A DNA stretch of 46,964 nt from an uncultured Brevibacillus sp. (GTDB lineage: Bacteria; Bacillota; Bacilli; Brevibacillales; Brevibacillaceae). Positions 33,369 to 42,317 of this stretch are shown here, piece by piece. A program made the translations under genes and the position numbers. Position 1 is the first letter of the stretch. Each line of letters starts with the position of its first letter. The notes below the pieces were generated by a model that was given only the letters and a program-made list of their open reading frames with translations, had not been told where the DNA came from and searched no databases. The stretch lies in assembly GCF_947502445.1 (NCBI RefSeq), contig NZ_CANMZW010000046.1:1-46964 (forward strand), in the 5' to 3' direction.

Positions 33369-35744
33369 TTATTGATATTCTGCAATGCGTCTTGCATAGG
33401 AAGATGCAAGTGTAGCTGCCGTTTCTGCAGTAGCTCCCTGGGAAATGACCTTGACATGTGAATCCTCCGAATCCGGCAAGATCAAAACCCATCCATTGAC
33501 GTCGTAGACCTTGATCCCATCAACCAGCTCTAATAGCTTCCCTTTATTTTCCTCCAACACCTTGCGCATCACTTTTCCTTTGGACGACCACGGGCAAAAT
33601 ACCGTTTTTTTCTCCATATGGCATGCTGGCAAAAGCTCAAGCAGCACACTCATCGCTTTTTCTTCCCGCGACAAATAAGAGAGAATTCTCATCAGACTGT
33701 ACACCGCATCAAACATGGGATGAAAGCGTTCCTCTACAGAAACCTCCATCATGGAGCGCGGCGCAACTTTTGTCCGAACGACCTCAAGATGCAAAAGCTG
33801 AGCCAGATGCTCCAGCTCCATCGGGGCGCTCACTGGCAAACCAATACGCTTGTGATGTCCGCTGCACGCTAAAAGCTGCAATGCTAAAAGCTGTTCGGCT
33901 GACAGTTTTTGTCCCTGCTCTGTGAACAAAGCGAACTGCTCGGCGTTTTTATCAAGTCGAATCCCCAGATCTGCCCCATTCTTGCGTACACCTTCTTGAA
34001 TCGGTCCATAGACGACGGTTATCCCTAGCGCTTGAAAGAACGGTGTCAAAAAGGCCGGCATAAAGCGAGTCTCGCAATCTATCAAAAGGTGGAAACGTTG
34101 GCGCTGGATACCCGCGACATCTATTTGCTCTGCCATCGCTCGTAAATAAGCATCCTGCACTTGGTGCTCTACGTGCAATTCTCCCAAATGATGCAGGCTC
34201 CGTACGTACGTTTCTTGCCAGTAGGCATTTTCAATCTTTCGCTCCATGTCTCGCGAAATCGGCAAGCCTGCATGATCGATAAACTGAATGACAATCTCTT
34301 TTTCTTCCAGCGGCTCAGCCATGTACAGGTGAATACCACCTATGCATTGCAAGCCTCGTACACCATACCTCATCAACGGAGCATTCCCCATACCAAAATC
34401 AACGGTGTCGATTCCAGAAGAGCATAGACTTGTCATCATGCTATGCTTTAGCAGCTGTGCAAAAGGATGCGAGCATGCAGAAAGAGCAATTTTGCTGCCT
34501 GGTCTGAGCAAATAAGCGTAGGCTGCGGCCAGTCGGGTGACAAACTCGGTGGTGATTTCCACATTCCCGATCCCTTTAATGCCATTTGTACCGAACAAAT
34601 TTTTGGATTGCCGGGTTCCGTAAATGAGGGATGTATGAACAGTTGCGCTCTCCTCTACTTCCTTATCCGGCCAAATTTTTACACCGGCTTTTACTACCGA
34701 TTTGGAACCGATCCGGCAATTGTCCCCGATAACTGCACCTTCGCCAAGCATGACGCTTTCACCGACGCGGATATTGCGGCAAAGTGTCGCTCCGTTGATC
34801 TCTGCTTTTTTTCCAATAACGGTATTTTCCCAGACGATTGCCTGTGATAATTTGGTCCCGGTCGCCACCGTTGTATTCGCACCTAGTATTGAATATGCAC
34901 CGACTCCGACCCCGTTTTGCAAATGAACATTTTCACTAATATATACAGGCCCTTCCAATCTGACAGAGGAATCCACGCGGACATGGTTTTCCAGAAAAAT
35001 TCGCGGCGCAATCTCCTGCGCCTTGATCTCCAGGTTTACGCGCCCATCCAACAGATCAAATTGTGCCTGGCGATATACTTCTAATGAGCCGATATCCGAC
35101 CAATAGCCTTCAGCCGAGTAGCCGTAGAGTGGTTTTCCTTCCTGTAGAAAGAGCGGAAACACTTCCTTGCTGAAATCGACTTCACGATCTTCGGCTATAT
35201 AGGAAAGGACTTCTGGCTCGCATACGTACATGCCAGTATTGACGGTATCACTAAACACTTCCGCCCAGCTCGGTTTCTCTACAAAACGGGTAATTCGCCC
35301 ACCTTCATCGGTCATCACCACACCAAATTCCAGTGGCGTCTCTACCTTCGTCAAGATCAACGTAGCAAGTGCGTTATTTTGATCGTGAAAGCGGATCGCG
35401 TCTGACAAATGAATATCGGTCAGTGTATCTCCACTAATAACGATAAAGCGCTCATCGAGAAAATCTGCGCAGTTTTTTACACTGCCGGCTGTTCCAAGCG
35501 GAGTCGTCTCTTCAAAATATACGAGCGATACACCGTAGCGAGAACCGTCGCCAAACGTGTTGCGAATGACATCAGGCAGATATTGGAGTGTCACTGCAAT
35601 CTCTGTAATGCCGTGTTTTTTCAGCAGATCAATCGTGTACTCCATGCAAGGCCGGTTTAACAATGGCACCATTGGTTTTGGAGTATGGGATGTTAACGGA
35701 CGTAGACGGGTACCTTTACCGCCAGCCATGATCACTGCCTTCAT
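33369..35744 (-). CDS. Sugar-nucleotide pyrophosphorylase fused to a degenerate phosphohexomutase-like domain
   Basis: 791 residues from the ATG at 35742-35744 with AAGGAGGAAC upstream. Residues 1-235 are a nucleotidyltransferase (MKAVIMAGGKGTRLRPLT; GTAGSVKN; ISGDTLTDIH; FVEKPSWAEVF). Residues 250-370 are hexapeptide repeats of a left-handed beta-helix. From about residue 381 (LFGTNGIKG) a phosphohexomutase-like region follows. In that region the SHNP phosphoserine loop (near residue 475) and the DGDADR metal loop (DKNAEQ near residue 597) are lost. It probably makes an NDP-glucose or GDP-mannose donor for the GT4 domain next door; the nucleotide is not certain. Confidence 0.85.
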   Translation of the reverse strand: MKAVIMAGGKGTRLRPLTSHTPKPMVPLLNRPCMEYTIDLLKKHGITEIAVTLQYLPDVIRNTFGDGSRYGVSLVYFEETTPLGTAGSVKNCADFLDERFIVISGDTLTDIHLSDAIRFHDQNNALATLILTKVETPLEFGVVMTDEGGRITRFVEKPSWAEVFSDTVNTGMYVCEPEVLSYIAEDREVDFSKEVFPLFLQEGKPLYGYSAEGYWSDIGSLEVYRQAQFDLLDGRVNLEIKAQEIAPRIFLENHVRVDSSVRLEGPVYISENVHLQNGVGVGAYSILGANTTVATGTKLSQAIVWENTVIGKKAEINGATLCRNIRVGESVMLGEGAVIGDNCRIGSKSVVKAGVKIWPDKEVEESATVHTSLIYGTRQSKNLFGTNGIKGIGNVEITTEFVTRLAAAYAYLLRPGSKIALSACSHPFAQLLKHSMMTSLCSSGIDTVDFGMGNAPLMRYGVRGLQCIGGIHLYMAEPLEEKEIVIQFIDHAGLPISRDMERKIENAYWQETYVRSLHHLGELHVEHQVQDAYLRAMAEQIDVAGIQRQRFHLLIDCETRFMPAFLTPFFQALGITVVYGPIQEGVRKNGADLGIRLDKNAEQFALFTEQGQKLSAEQLLALQLLACSGHHKRIGLPVSAPMELEHLAQLLHLEVVRTKVAPRSMMEVSVEERFHPMFDAVYSLMRILSYLSREEKAMSVLLELLPACHMEKKTVFCPWSSKGKVMRKVLEENKGKLLELVDGIKVYDVNGWVLILPDSEDSHVKVISQGATAETAATLASSYARRIAEYQ

Positions 35745-35777
35745 CTCTCTTAGTTCCTCCTTCATCGCTTACATTTC

Positions 35778-38636
35778 CTAGGTTGATCCGACTCCTACCT
35801 CTTGTGTGGACATCGTCAGCAAGCGATATTGCTCAATCGTCTGTTGTGCAAGCATCGTCCAATCATACTGCAACAGTACCTCATTTCTTGCAGCTGCTGC
35901 CATTTGAAGACGTTTGTCGGGGTTGCCCAGCATCCAGTGCAATTGGTTGACCAAGGATTCCACATCACCAGCATAAACGGTTGCCCCATTCTCTCCATGC
36001 CGCACAATTTCGCGTAAGCCTCCGGTGTCTGAGACTACGAGCGGTGTGCCAAAAGACATCGCTTCGAGTGCCACAATGCCAAATGGCTCATACAAGCTTG
36101 GGAAAACAGCGACATCTGCTAGGTGAAACAATTGATTACGGTGTTCGTCATCGACAAAGCCTAAAAATCGTACGTGATGGGCGACTCCCTTTTGGGCTAC
36201 TGTCTGCTTTAGATCCTCCAGCATCGGCCCTCTTCCTGCTATGACGAGCTGCAGGTCTGGGTAAGCATGAACAAGTCGGCCCACCGCTTCAACTAATAAA
36301 TGAGCTCCTTTTTCCTGAACCAAGCGTCCGACGAAAAAAAGAATAGGCCCATCACCAAGTGACAATTGATGCCTGATGTCTTGAGTTTCGACTTGGTGTG
36401 CCATTCTTGCTTCGACGCCGTTGTGGATGACTGCAAGTTTTTCAGATGCTACATGAAAGAGCTTTCTGACCTCGTTCCCCATATAGTGACTGCAAACGAT
36501 GACACGATCCGAAGCCTCCGTCAGTACCCGCTCGCACTCGTGGATACGATGCTGCAGCGGGGTATGGATGCCTTGGTGTCTACCGTGCTCCAAGGCATGA
36601 ATCGTGGTGATTAACGGTATGGAAAGCCGCTGCTTCAACTCGATGGCAGCCCAGCCGACCAGCCAGTCGTGTGCGTGGATGACATCCGCTCTGAGTCCAT
36701 TGCTCCTGAGCTCCTCTACTGCATCCACCAACGCAAGATTTAGCTGGAACACCCATTGCATGAAGTCTTCCTGTTCAGCCTGAACATAGGTCGGTAGTCT
36801 GTGCACGTGCACACCGTCCATCTGCTCCTGCTTTGCTACTGAATCATCTGCGCCTGTCAGAACATGCACCTCGATTCCCTGACTCACCAGATGACGCGAA
36901 AGATCATATACGGCCCTACCAAGCCCTCCCACAACGTGAGGTGGAAATTCCCAACTCAGTACCAGTACACTTCTCTCCGCTTGCTGGGATTGACTTGCTG
37001 CTACCATTTGACGCGATACGTTCACTCTATGCGCACGATTCGGCAAATAGTACGTCTCATCTAGCCCAGGAAACAATGGATAGGCTGCTTCCATTTCGAT
37101 TAGGCGCTCCTCATCGGGCTGCTCTTGATAAAACAGCGCAAGCAATTCTCGAAGCCGGACCAAATGATCATGGATACGGCGAACTGCGTATTCGACAACC
37201 GTTTGACCGTCTAAAATGAATGCCCAATCACTGCTCTGCGCCAACATCAGCTCCCGCGCAGCCTGCTTGAGACAACGCCTCTTGACTAGACCGCTATTTA
37301 CGTCCAGCCTGCACGTTACTTGCATATTGGAGACAGCTTCAATCAGATCTCTTTCTGCCTGGTGCAGATGACGATAAATCCAGCCATTCCGCTCGTTTAA
37401 CCAGACTTCTCCATAGCCATTTCGCCCCCATGTAGACATGGGCAGATGGGCCCGATCCTGATTGGGATAGCGTGCCAAATATTCGGAAGGTGTTATTAAT
37501 GTCACTTGCTTGGAATCACATACCGTTTTTCGCAAAAGGTAATCCAGAAATTGCGGACCTTCATACCACCAATGCCCAAACAGCTCGGCATCGTAGGTGG
37601 CGACAACCAATGGCTTTTGATCCATCCAGATAGAGGCATCCTCTATTTGTCGTTCTCGATGGTACAAAAAGTGACCCGCATGAGAAGCTGCTTTTTCACG
37701 CGCCCATTCAGGCTCATACCATTCCTTTTGTTCGCTTGGCCCTGTGATCCGATAATATTTCAATCCAGTATGTACACGGATTCCGGCTGGATGAATATAC
37801 GGCTCGATGTAGTCCATTTCCCGATCAAATCCGATATCACGGTAATATTCCCGATAATCGTAATCACCCGGATAGCCGTCAAATGAGCTCCAGACTTGAC
37901 GGGCTGCTACCTCATCGCGAGCAAAGGCAGCTACATCATGTGGAGTAAACAGCGGTGCATACAAGCCTCTGCGCGGAGTTGGAGTCGCATGGTTGATCGT
38001 GTGGCTGTCTACAAAAAAGAAGTGAAGCCCTGCTTCCTTTAACAGTCGATCCACACCTGGGGAATATCCACACTCAGGAAGCCAAATGCCATTCGGACGT
38101 TGACCAAGAATGCGCTCATGCGTATCGATGCCTACCTGGAGCTGGGCTCTGATGGCTTCCTCCGTTTCGACAAACGGAAGAAAGGCATGGGTGGCTGCAC
38201 ACGTAATCAGCTCTACGCAGCCGTTTTCCTGCAGGTGCCGAAGACCAGTTATCAGCTTGTAGTCCAGTTTTTGGCAATAGCTGGCAATCGTGCGGAATCG
38301 CTCCAGATACATTTTTGCAACACGATGTTCTTCCGGATGATTGGCAGTTCGTTTGACTTCTTTTCCAGCAAGCTCGACGGTTTTAGCTAAGTGCGCCCGA
38401 AAACGTTCTTGAATTAATTCATCGTTCAGCATGGACAATAACGTAGGAGAAACGGCAAGAGTCATGCGAAAATCAATTCCATCTGCGAGGAGCCTGTCAA
38501 AAACCAGCAATAAAGGAATGTACGACTCCATCATCGATTCGTACACCCATCGCTCTTCCAGGTAATCGTCCCGGTCCCCGTGCCTCACATACGGAAGATG
38601 GGCATGCAACACGAGGGAGAGATAACCGTTATTCAC
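35778..38636 (-). CDS. GH57 branching-enzyme-like + GT4 glycosyltransferase fusion
   Basis: 952 residues from a GTG at 38634-38636 with GAGGTG upstream. Residues 1-530 are a GH57 domain: HAHLPYVRHG at residue 9, nucleophile segment WLPECGYSPG (about residue 192), acid segment VATYDAELFGHWW (about residue 343). This is the layout of GH57 alpha-1,4-glucan branching enzymes. Residues 565-945 are a GT4 glycosyltransferase: SWEFPPHVVGGLGR, VGRLVQEKGAH and the EPFGIVALE donor motif (about residue 858). One protein may therefore both extend and branch a glucan. No signal peptide, hence cytoplasmic. Second gene of the operon, 14 bases after the DUF4912 gene. Confidence 0.88.
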   Translation of the reverse strand: MNNGYLSLVLHAHLPYVRHGDRDDYLEERWVYESMMESYIPLLLVFDRLLADGIDFRMTLAVSPTLLSMLNDELIQERFRAHLAKTVELAGKEVKRTANHPEEHRVAKMYLERFRTIASYCQKLDYKLITGLRHLQENGCVELITCAATHAFLPFVETEEAIRAQLQVGIDTHERILGQRPNGIWLPECGYSPGVDRLLKEAGLHFFFVDSHTINHATPTPRRGLYAPLFTPHDVAAFARDEVAARQVWSSFDGYPGDYDYREYYRDIGFDREMDYIEPYIHPAGIRVHTGLKYYRITGPSEQKEWYEPEWAREKAASHAGHFLYHRERQIEDASIWMDQKPLVVATYDAELFGHWWYEGPQFLDYLLRKTVCDSKQVTLITPSEYLARYPNQDRAHLPMSTWGRNGYGEVWLNERNGWIYRHLHQAERDLIEAVSNMQVTCRLDVNSGLVKRRCLKQAARELMLAQSSDWAFILDGQTVVEYAVRRIHDHLVRLRELLALFYQEQPDEERLIEMEAAYPLFPGLDETYYLPNRAHRVNVSRQMVAASQSQQAERSVLVLSWEFPPHVVGGLGRAVYDLSRHLVSQGIEVHVLTGADDSVAKQEQMDGVHVHRLPTYVQAEQEDFMQWVFQLNLALVDAVEELRSNGLRADVIHAHDWLVGWAAIELKQRLSIPLITTIHALEHGRHQGIHTPLQHRIHECERVLTEASDRVIVCSHYMGNEVRKLFHVASEKLAVIHNGVEARMAHQVETQDIRHQLSLGDGPILFFVGRLVQEKGAHLLVEAVGRLVHAYPDLQLVIAGRGPMLEDLKQTVAQKGVAHHVRFLGFVDDEHRNQLFHLADVAVFPSLYEPFGIVALEAMSFGTPLVVSDTGGLREIVRHGENGATVYAGDVESLVNQLHWMLGNPDKRLQMAAAARNEVLLQYDWTMLAQQTIEQYRLLTMSTQEVGVGST

Positions 38637-38650
38637 GGATGACACCTCAC

Positions 38651-39298
38651 TTATTTGGTTGATTTGGAATAGAGGGAATACGAGGAAAAGTTTTCGTACC
38701 AGGAAGGAGCTGTAGAATCTTTCAGTGGCTCTACCAGCGGCTCTCCCCAGGCAGCTTTCGAACTGCGAGGTGTAACGATAGGCTCTGCGCGTAAAATCGG
38801 GCAAAAACGTCCCTGCTCATACAAGCCAAAATCAACAATATAGGTTCGTCCTGGCGCAACATCGTTGACGTACCAGGAATGCGCTTCTTCGGAGACCAAA
38901 ACATCTTTTATGTCATGTGCATTTTTCCCATCAAACAAACGGTCTGTTACATCGTAAATCCGCAATCCTTTTTGGATGTAACGAAAATCAACCTGCATAT
39001 AGGAGGCAACCATTCTCATTCGCGGCCAGGTAATCTCCCAGTATACAAACAGCACAGAAGGACCTTGTGCCATTACTTTCACGAGATCCCGCCCATAAAA
39101 CGCGGGTAACTGCCACTCATGCTCTGCACGCGAAAGGAGGCGCTGCGGTGCAGTTGAATCCGCATTTGTTACCGAATCTTGTTTGGCTTTGTCTTTTTGC
39201 AAACGGTATTTTACCTGTCCAACGGTTAAGCCACATTCTTTGGCAATTTGTGCGATGGACTTGGATTGTGAACGAAGCTCGAGAATTTTATCCAACAT
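38651..39298 (-). CDS. HTH-like + DUF4912 domain protein
   Basis: 215 residues from the ATG at 39296-39298, which has AAAGGAG seven bases upstream; an upstream TTG at 39442 has no clear site. Residues 1-38 look like a helix-turn-helix (LELRSQSKSIAQIAKECGLT, then VGQVKYRLQKD). Residues 60-190 match DUF4912, a domain of unknown function with aromatic-rich strands (VLFVYWEITWPRM; LRIYDVT; SWYVNDVAPGRTYIVDFGLY). The domain has a carbohydrate-binding look; that is inference. It is the first gene of the GH57/GT4 operon and may regulate it or bind its polymer. Confidence 0.75.
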   Translation of the reverse strand: MLDKILELRSQSKSIAQIAKECGLTVGQVKYRLQKDKAKQDSVTNADSTAPQRLLSRAEHEWQLPAFYGRDLVKVMAQGPSVLFVYWEITWPRMRMVASYMQVDFRYIQKGLRIYDVTDRLFDGKNAHDIKDVLVSEEAHSWYVNDVAPGRTYIVDFGLYEQGRFCPILRAEPIVTPRSSKAAWGEPLVEPLKDSTAPSWYENFSSYSLYSKSTK

Positions 39299-39752
39299 CG
39301 TAGAGCGCTCCTTTCCGCTTTCTTCCCCTGTTTGCCACATTGTCATCATAGCCAATACTGCTAACAAAGACTGTCGAACGTTGTAGGCACTTCCCTTCTT
39401 CTTTTGTCGATAATCGATCTTGTTTTCGTCATCCGTAAACAAAACTCGATAATGAATAAATGGAAACCGCTTCCACTGGCGAAAAACTTGCCTTCCCCCT
39501 GAGCAAAGGCTTACGCATGATGACTGCGGTACATCCGCCTCTCATCCATACATCTTACAAACCCATTTCTCAATACATTCATTGCTTTATGAAAAATAAG
39601 TTACAGAAATAATTTTGATCAGAAGAAAAACTCGATCGAGGAATCCACCTGGCGAAACGAACGCGATTTTGCGAAAAGCTTAACCAAATCCTTATCTACG
39701 CAACAAAAAACCCGCCTTGAGAGCGGGTTGGCCTATTTCGAGCCTTTATAAA
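39299..39752. other. Gap upstream of the polysaccharide operon
   Basis: About 450 bases. The right-hand end of the gap's left part (39299-39442) is open in the DUF4912 frame but lacks a convincing start. A terminator occupies 39705-39732. The rest is AT-rich around 39560-39640. I could not identify a convincing promoter for the operon. Confidence 0.4.
39705..39732 (-). terminator. Terminator of the pspA operon
   Basis: On the minus strand, AACCCGC pairs with GCGGGTT around a TCTCAAG loop and is followed by TTTTTT-like bases. It lies 20 bases after the DUF4247 stop. Confidence 0.8.
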
Positions 39753-40553
39753 CTATCTTCTTTTCGTGATACGTCCAGAGCCACCGACTTTGGTGCGTGG
39801 GGGTGAATTGCTTTTTGGTGAGGAAAAGATTGAGGAGCGTTTAGGGGTTACCGAGCTGCTTGATTTGGATGAGCTACTGTCGGAATTGCGGATAATTTTG
39901 CCCGTGCTGCCTGTCGACGGTTCAACCTGTTTCTTGAAAATGTCGCCGCCAGCCCCGGCAGAGCCATCCGTATTCTTTTTCGTAGCACTGCGCTTGGTAA
40001 TACTCCCTGTACCTTCCTTGGTAATTGGCGGCGCTGTTTTTTTCTCTTTTTCAGTCGGGGCATGATAGGAGCCCGTCGAAGGCTGGTAAATATCCTTGCT
40101 CGAGTAGCCGCGATAGCTACCCTTTGAGTTGTTCTTCATACCGTCGAATATGTCATTGATGATCGTCGCTACGAGGTACCCCTGCAAAAAGGAAGAATCG
40201 TAGTTTTGCCGCACATATTCCTTGGAGTCTACTTCAATGAGCGTATCTGATGGTTTGTCAGCATCCTTTTGAAGATGGTAAATCTCGTCCTTGTAAACAA
40301 GGAACATGTGCTCTGTATCTTCTTTGGAGATTTCTTCAGGCTGCTTTTGATCTGCCAGCTCTTGTGCCACCTCAGGCACCGTCTTATCTTCCGCCCGGTA
40401 TATACGAGAGGTCTGCCCCTTATCCTTGGTTGATACGGATTCTAATGGATACGAGTTGCTGATATCCGCGGAGCAACCTGTAGTCGCCATCACAAGAACG
40501 AAAATAGCCGGAACGAGCAGGAGCTTGATCAATTTCATCCAACTTTGTGGCAT
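39753..40553 (-). CDS. DUF4247-like putative lipoprotein
   Basis: 266 residues. A signal sequence with a weak lipobox (VMATTGCS, Cys at about residue 27) predicts a membrane-anchored lipoprotein. Residues 30-150 match what I recall of DUF4247 (SYPLESV, YDSSFLQGYLVATIINDIF). The tail (about residues 160-266) is low-complexity, very rich in Ser, Lys, Thr and Gly, and ends GSGRITKRR. The tail is positively charged and could touch wall polymers or phospholipids; inference. The ATG at 40551-40553 has AGGGGGTGAG upstream, 11 bases after the DUF4178 stop. It is the last gene of the pspA operon. Confidence 0.7.
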   Translation of the reverse strand: MPQSWMKLIKLLLVPAIFVLVMATTGCSADISNSYPLESVSTKDKGQTSRIYRAEDKTVPEVAQELADQKQPEEISKEDTEHMFLVYKDEIYHLQKDADKPSDTLIEVDSKEYVRQNYDSSFLQGYLVATIINDIFDGMKNNSKGSYRGYSSKDIYQPSTGSYHAPTEKEKKTAPPITKEGTGSITKRSATKKNTDGSAGAGGDIFKKQVEPSTGSTGKIIRNSDSSSSKSSSSVTPKRSSIFSSPKSNSPPRTKVGGSGRITKRR

Positions 40554-40564
40554 ATTCTCACCCC

Positions 40565-41071
40565 CTACGTTCCGCGTAAGACCTGCACATCAGCTGGAAG
40601 AACAGTCTCCCCCTCATATAGCATGAATCGGCCATCCTGCCATTCAATTCGCAGCAGTTGACGCTGATCGGATTGGAATTGCCAGATGTACTGCTCTCCA
40701 GATGTATGGAAGGGAGCCTTGCCCACGACATTCACTCTTCCGGTATACTGCTCTTCCAGATGATACGTAACATCATCCATTTCAATCGTAGTCGGCACTT
40801 CCTCGACTGAATCCAGTCTGCCGTCAATCACGTTGTACAAATGGTATACCGTTTTCTCACGTTCCTCGATGAAAAGATAACGAATCGTATTGCCATCCTG
40901 CAGTGTCAGCATAGTTGCATTGCGACTGGCGTTGTTTGCCTTGCCCGTCACTTGATACGTCTCCAGGGATACCTCTACGACATCACCGGGTGCGACTGTC
41001 AAAATGCTCTTTTCTTCTACTGGAGGCTCATGCTTTGCAAATATATTTTGAATCCGTTTAAACAAGCTCAT
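40565..41071 (-). CDS. DUF4178 domain protein
   Basis: 168 residues from the ATG at 41069-41071, with GGAGAGGAG upstream; the longer frame starts with a GTG inside that ribosome site. A short amphipathic N-terminus (MSLFKRIQNIFAKH) is similar in style to the PspA start. It is followed by a beta-rich DUF4178 domain (ILTVAPGDVVEVSLETYQV, LQDGNTIRYLFIEER, WQDGRFMLYEGE). No membrane segment. The function is unknown; relatives are found next to PspA and DUF350 genes. It lies 24 bases after the DUF350 gene. Confidence 0.8.
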   Translation of the reverse strand: MSLFKRIQNIFAKHEPPVEEKSILTVAPGDVVEVSLETYQVTGKANNASRNATMLTLQDGNTIRYLFIEEREKTVYHLYNVIDGRLDSVEEVPTTIEMDDVTYHLEEQYTGRVNVVGKAPFHTSGEQYIWQFQSDQRQLLRIEWQDGRFMLYEGETVLPADVQVLRGT

Positions 41072-41095
41072 TTCCGTACTCCTCTCCGGCACGCT

Positions 41096-41500
41096 TTACA
41101 GACATGCAGCCAAAATCAGGGCACCTACAATATGGAAGGAACCGGCAAGCATCGCGTGTGCTACTTTCCCCTGCTTCGTCCCCTGCTCCAGATCCAGTCC
41201 TGCCGCTTTGTTCAAAATGAGTTCTACAATTTTCTCGAGTAAGAACAAGATGATAAATGAGAGCACTGAAACAAGTAATGCTACAAATAAATCTCTTGAG
41301 TTCAGCATCGATTGCGATAAAATGTATCCCTGCGCAAACAGCTTCATGACAAACCGCGTTGTTACAGCTACATTGCCATTCTTTATTTCCTGCATGTCGT
41401 TGTATTTCGTAAAGAGTGCGTCAAGCCACATCAAAACAGTTAACAAAACGGCGCCTGCAGCCGTCCAGACGAGCATCGCCATAATCTGAATCCAAGTCAA
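41096..41500 (-). CDS. DUF350 membrane protein
   Basis: 134 residues from a TTG at 41498-41500 with GGGGGGAT upstream (an internal ATG is at codon 7). About four hydrophobic segments are present: residues 3-28, 48-64, 67-90 and 110-132. The layout and the segment ILSQSMLNSRDLFVALL fit DUF350, a small inner-membrane family of unknown function. It probably sits in the membrane beside PspA. It is preceded by a terminator hairpin and a separate small hairpin, so its level may be tuned relative to pspA. Confidence 0.75.
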   Translation of the reverse strand: MTWIQIMAMLVWTAAGAVLLTVLMWLDALFTKYNDMQEIKNGNVAVTTRFVMKLFAQGYILSQSMLNSRDLFVALLVSVLSFIILFLLEKIVELILNKAAGLDLEQGTKQGKVAHAMLAGSFHIVGALILAACL

Positions 41501-41519
41501 AACGTATCCCCCCGAATCA

Positions 41520-41537
41520 AGTTGTTATCCAACAACT
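41520..41537 (-). promoter_or_regulatory. Small hairpin in front of the DUF350 ribosome site
   Basis: AGTTGTT (41520-41526) and AACAACT (41531-41537) form a perfect 7-bp stem with a four-base loop, just upstream of the GGGGGG ribosome site. It could be an mRNA-stability element or a protein site. Confidence 0.4.
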
Positions 41538-41552
41538 CTTGTATCACGCGTA

Positions 41553-41590
41553 GAAAAAAAGGGGAACCGCTAGAAGCGGTTTACCCCTCG
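41553..41590 (-). terminator. Intra-operon terminator overlapping the pspA stop codon
   Basis: On the minus strand, GGGGTAAACCGC pairs with GCGGTTCCCC around TTCTA and is followed by TTTTTT. The TAA of pspA lies in the 5' arm. Partial read-through would be needed to express the three downstream genes, since no other promoter is evident. Confidence 0.75.
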
Positions 41591-42246
41591 TATTTTTTCA
41601 TCAGCGCAGCCAATTCATCTTCTACTTGCTGATCCTTGCTCAGCTTGGCGATTTCATCATCCAGGGAGCTTTCTTTTTTATAAACCTCTCCACTGGCTTC
41701 TGCTTCTGCTTCCATTTGCAGCGCTTTTTCTTCCATACGCTTAAGGCCTGCCATAGCAGAGTTGCCGTCGAAGCCAGCCATTGCTTGATTGATCGTTTTT
41801 TGCGCTTTAGCTGCATTAACACGAGCGACCAATGTTTCGCGCTTGTTTTTCAGCTCGGTAATTTGTTTTTTCATTTCGGTCAGCTTGTCGCGCAGACCAT
41901 CTGCTGCCAGCTTGTTTTTCTCGTAGCCTTCTTTGTACTCGACCATTTTCTGCTCGGCTGCTTTTTTCTCTTCCAAAGCGCGACGGGCGAGGTCAATGTT
42001 TTTAGCTTGAGCTGCAACATGAGCCTGCTCCTCACGCTTTTTCACCAAAGCTTCCTGCTCTTCGTAGAGCACTTTGAATTTCTTCTCCAAAGCGATTTGG
42101 GCAGCGACTGCTTTTTCTGCTTCTCCCAAGTCTTCTTGCATATCGCGCAAATATTGATCGGTCATTTTAATTGGATCTTCAGCTTTTTCAATCAGTGAAT
42201 ACAAATTGGACATGGTCAAATCGCGAAGTCTTTTAAAAATGGACAT
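41581..42246 (-). CDS. pspA: PspA/IM30 family membrane-stress protein
   Basis: 221 residues, typical family length, almost entirely helical coiled coil. The N-terminal amphipathic helix MSIFKRLRDLTMSNLYSLIE binds membranes; EDPIKMTDQYLRDMQEDLGEAE is the conserved helix 1 pattern, and long heptads rich in Lys, Glu and Ala follow. It forms ring or ESCRT-III-like assemblies that protect damaged membranes. The ATG has CAAGGAGG upstream. A sigma-W-type promoter about 70 bases upstream indicates control by envelope stress, as reported for the B. subtilis pspA homologue. Confidence 0.93.
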   Translation of the reverse strand: MSIFKRLRDLTMSNLYSLIEKAEDPIKMTDQYLRDMQEDLGEAEKAVAAQIALEKKFKVLYEEQEALVKKREEQAHVAAQAKNIDLARRALEEKKAAEQKMVEYKEGYEKNKLAADGLRDKLTEMKKQITELKNKRETLVARVNAAKAQKTINQAMAGFDGNSAMAGLKRMEEKALQMEAEAEASGEVYKKESSLDDEIAKLSKDQQVEDELAALMKKYEG

Positions 42247-42317
42247 GGATTCTTCCTCCTTGAGTACGTTCTAGGACCAGCAACTGCCAGGAGTGCCGTT
42301 CCCTCTATACATGTATC

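Noticed and set aside
38637..38804. 56-residue N-terminal extension of the GH57-GT4 protein
   Set aside because: It overlaps the end of the DUF4912 gene in another frame and has no homology; the GTG at 38636 is well placed.
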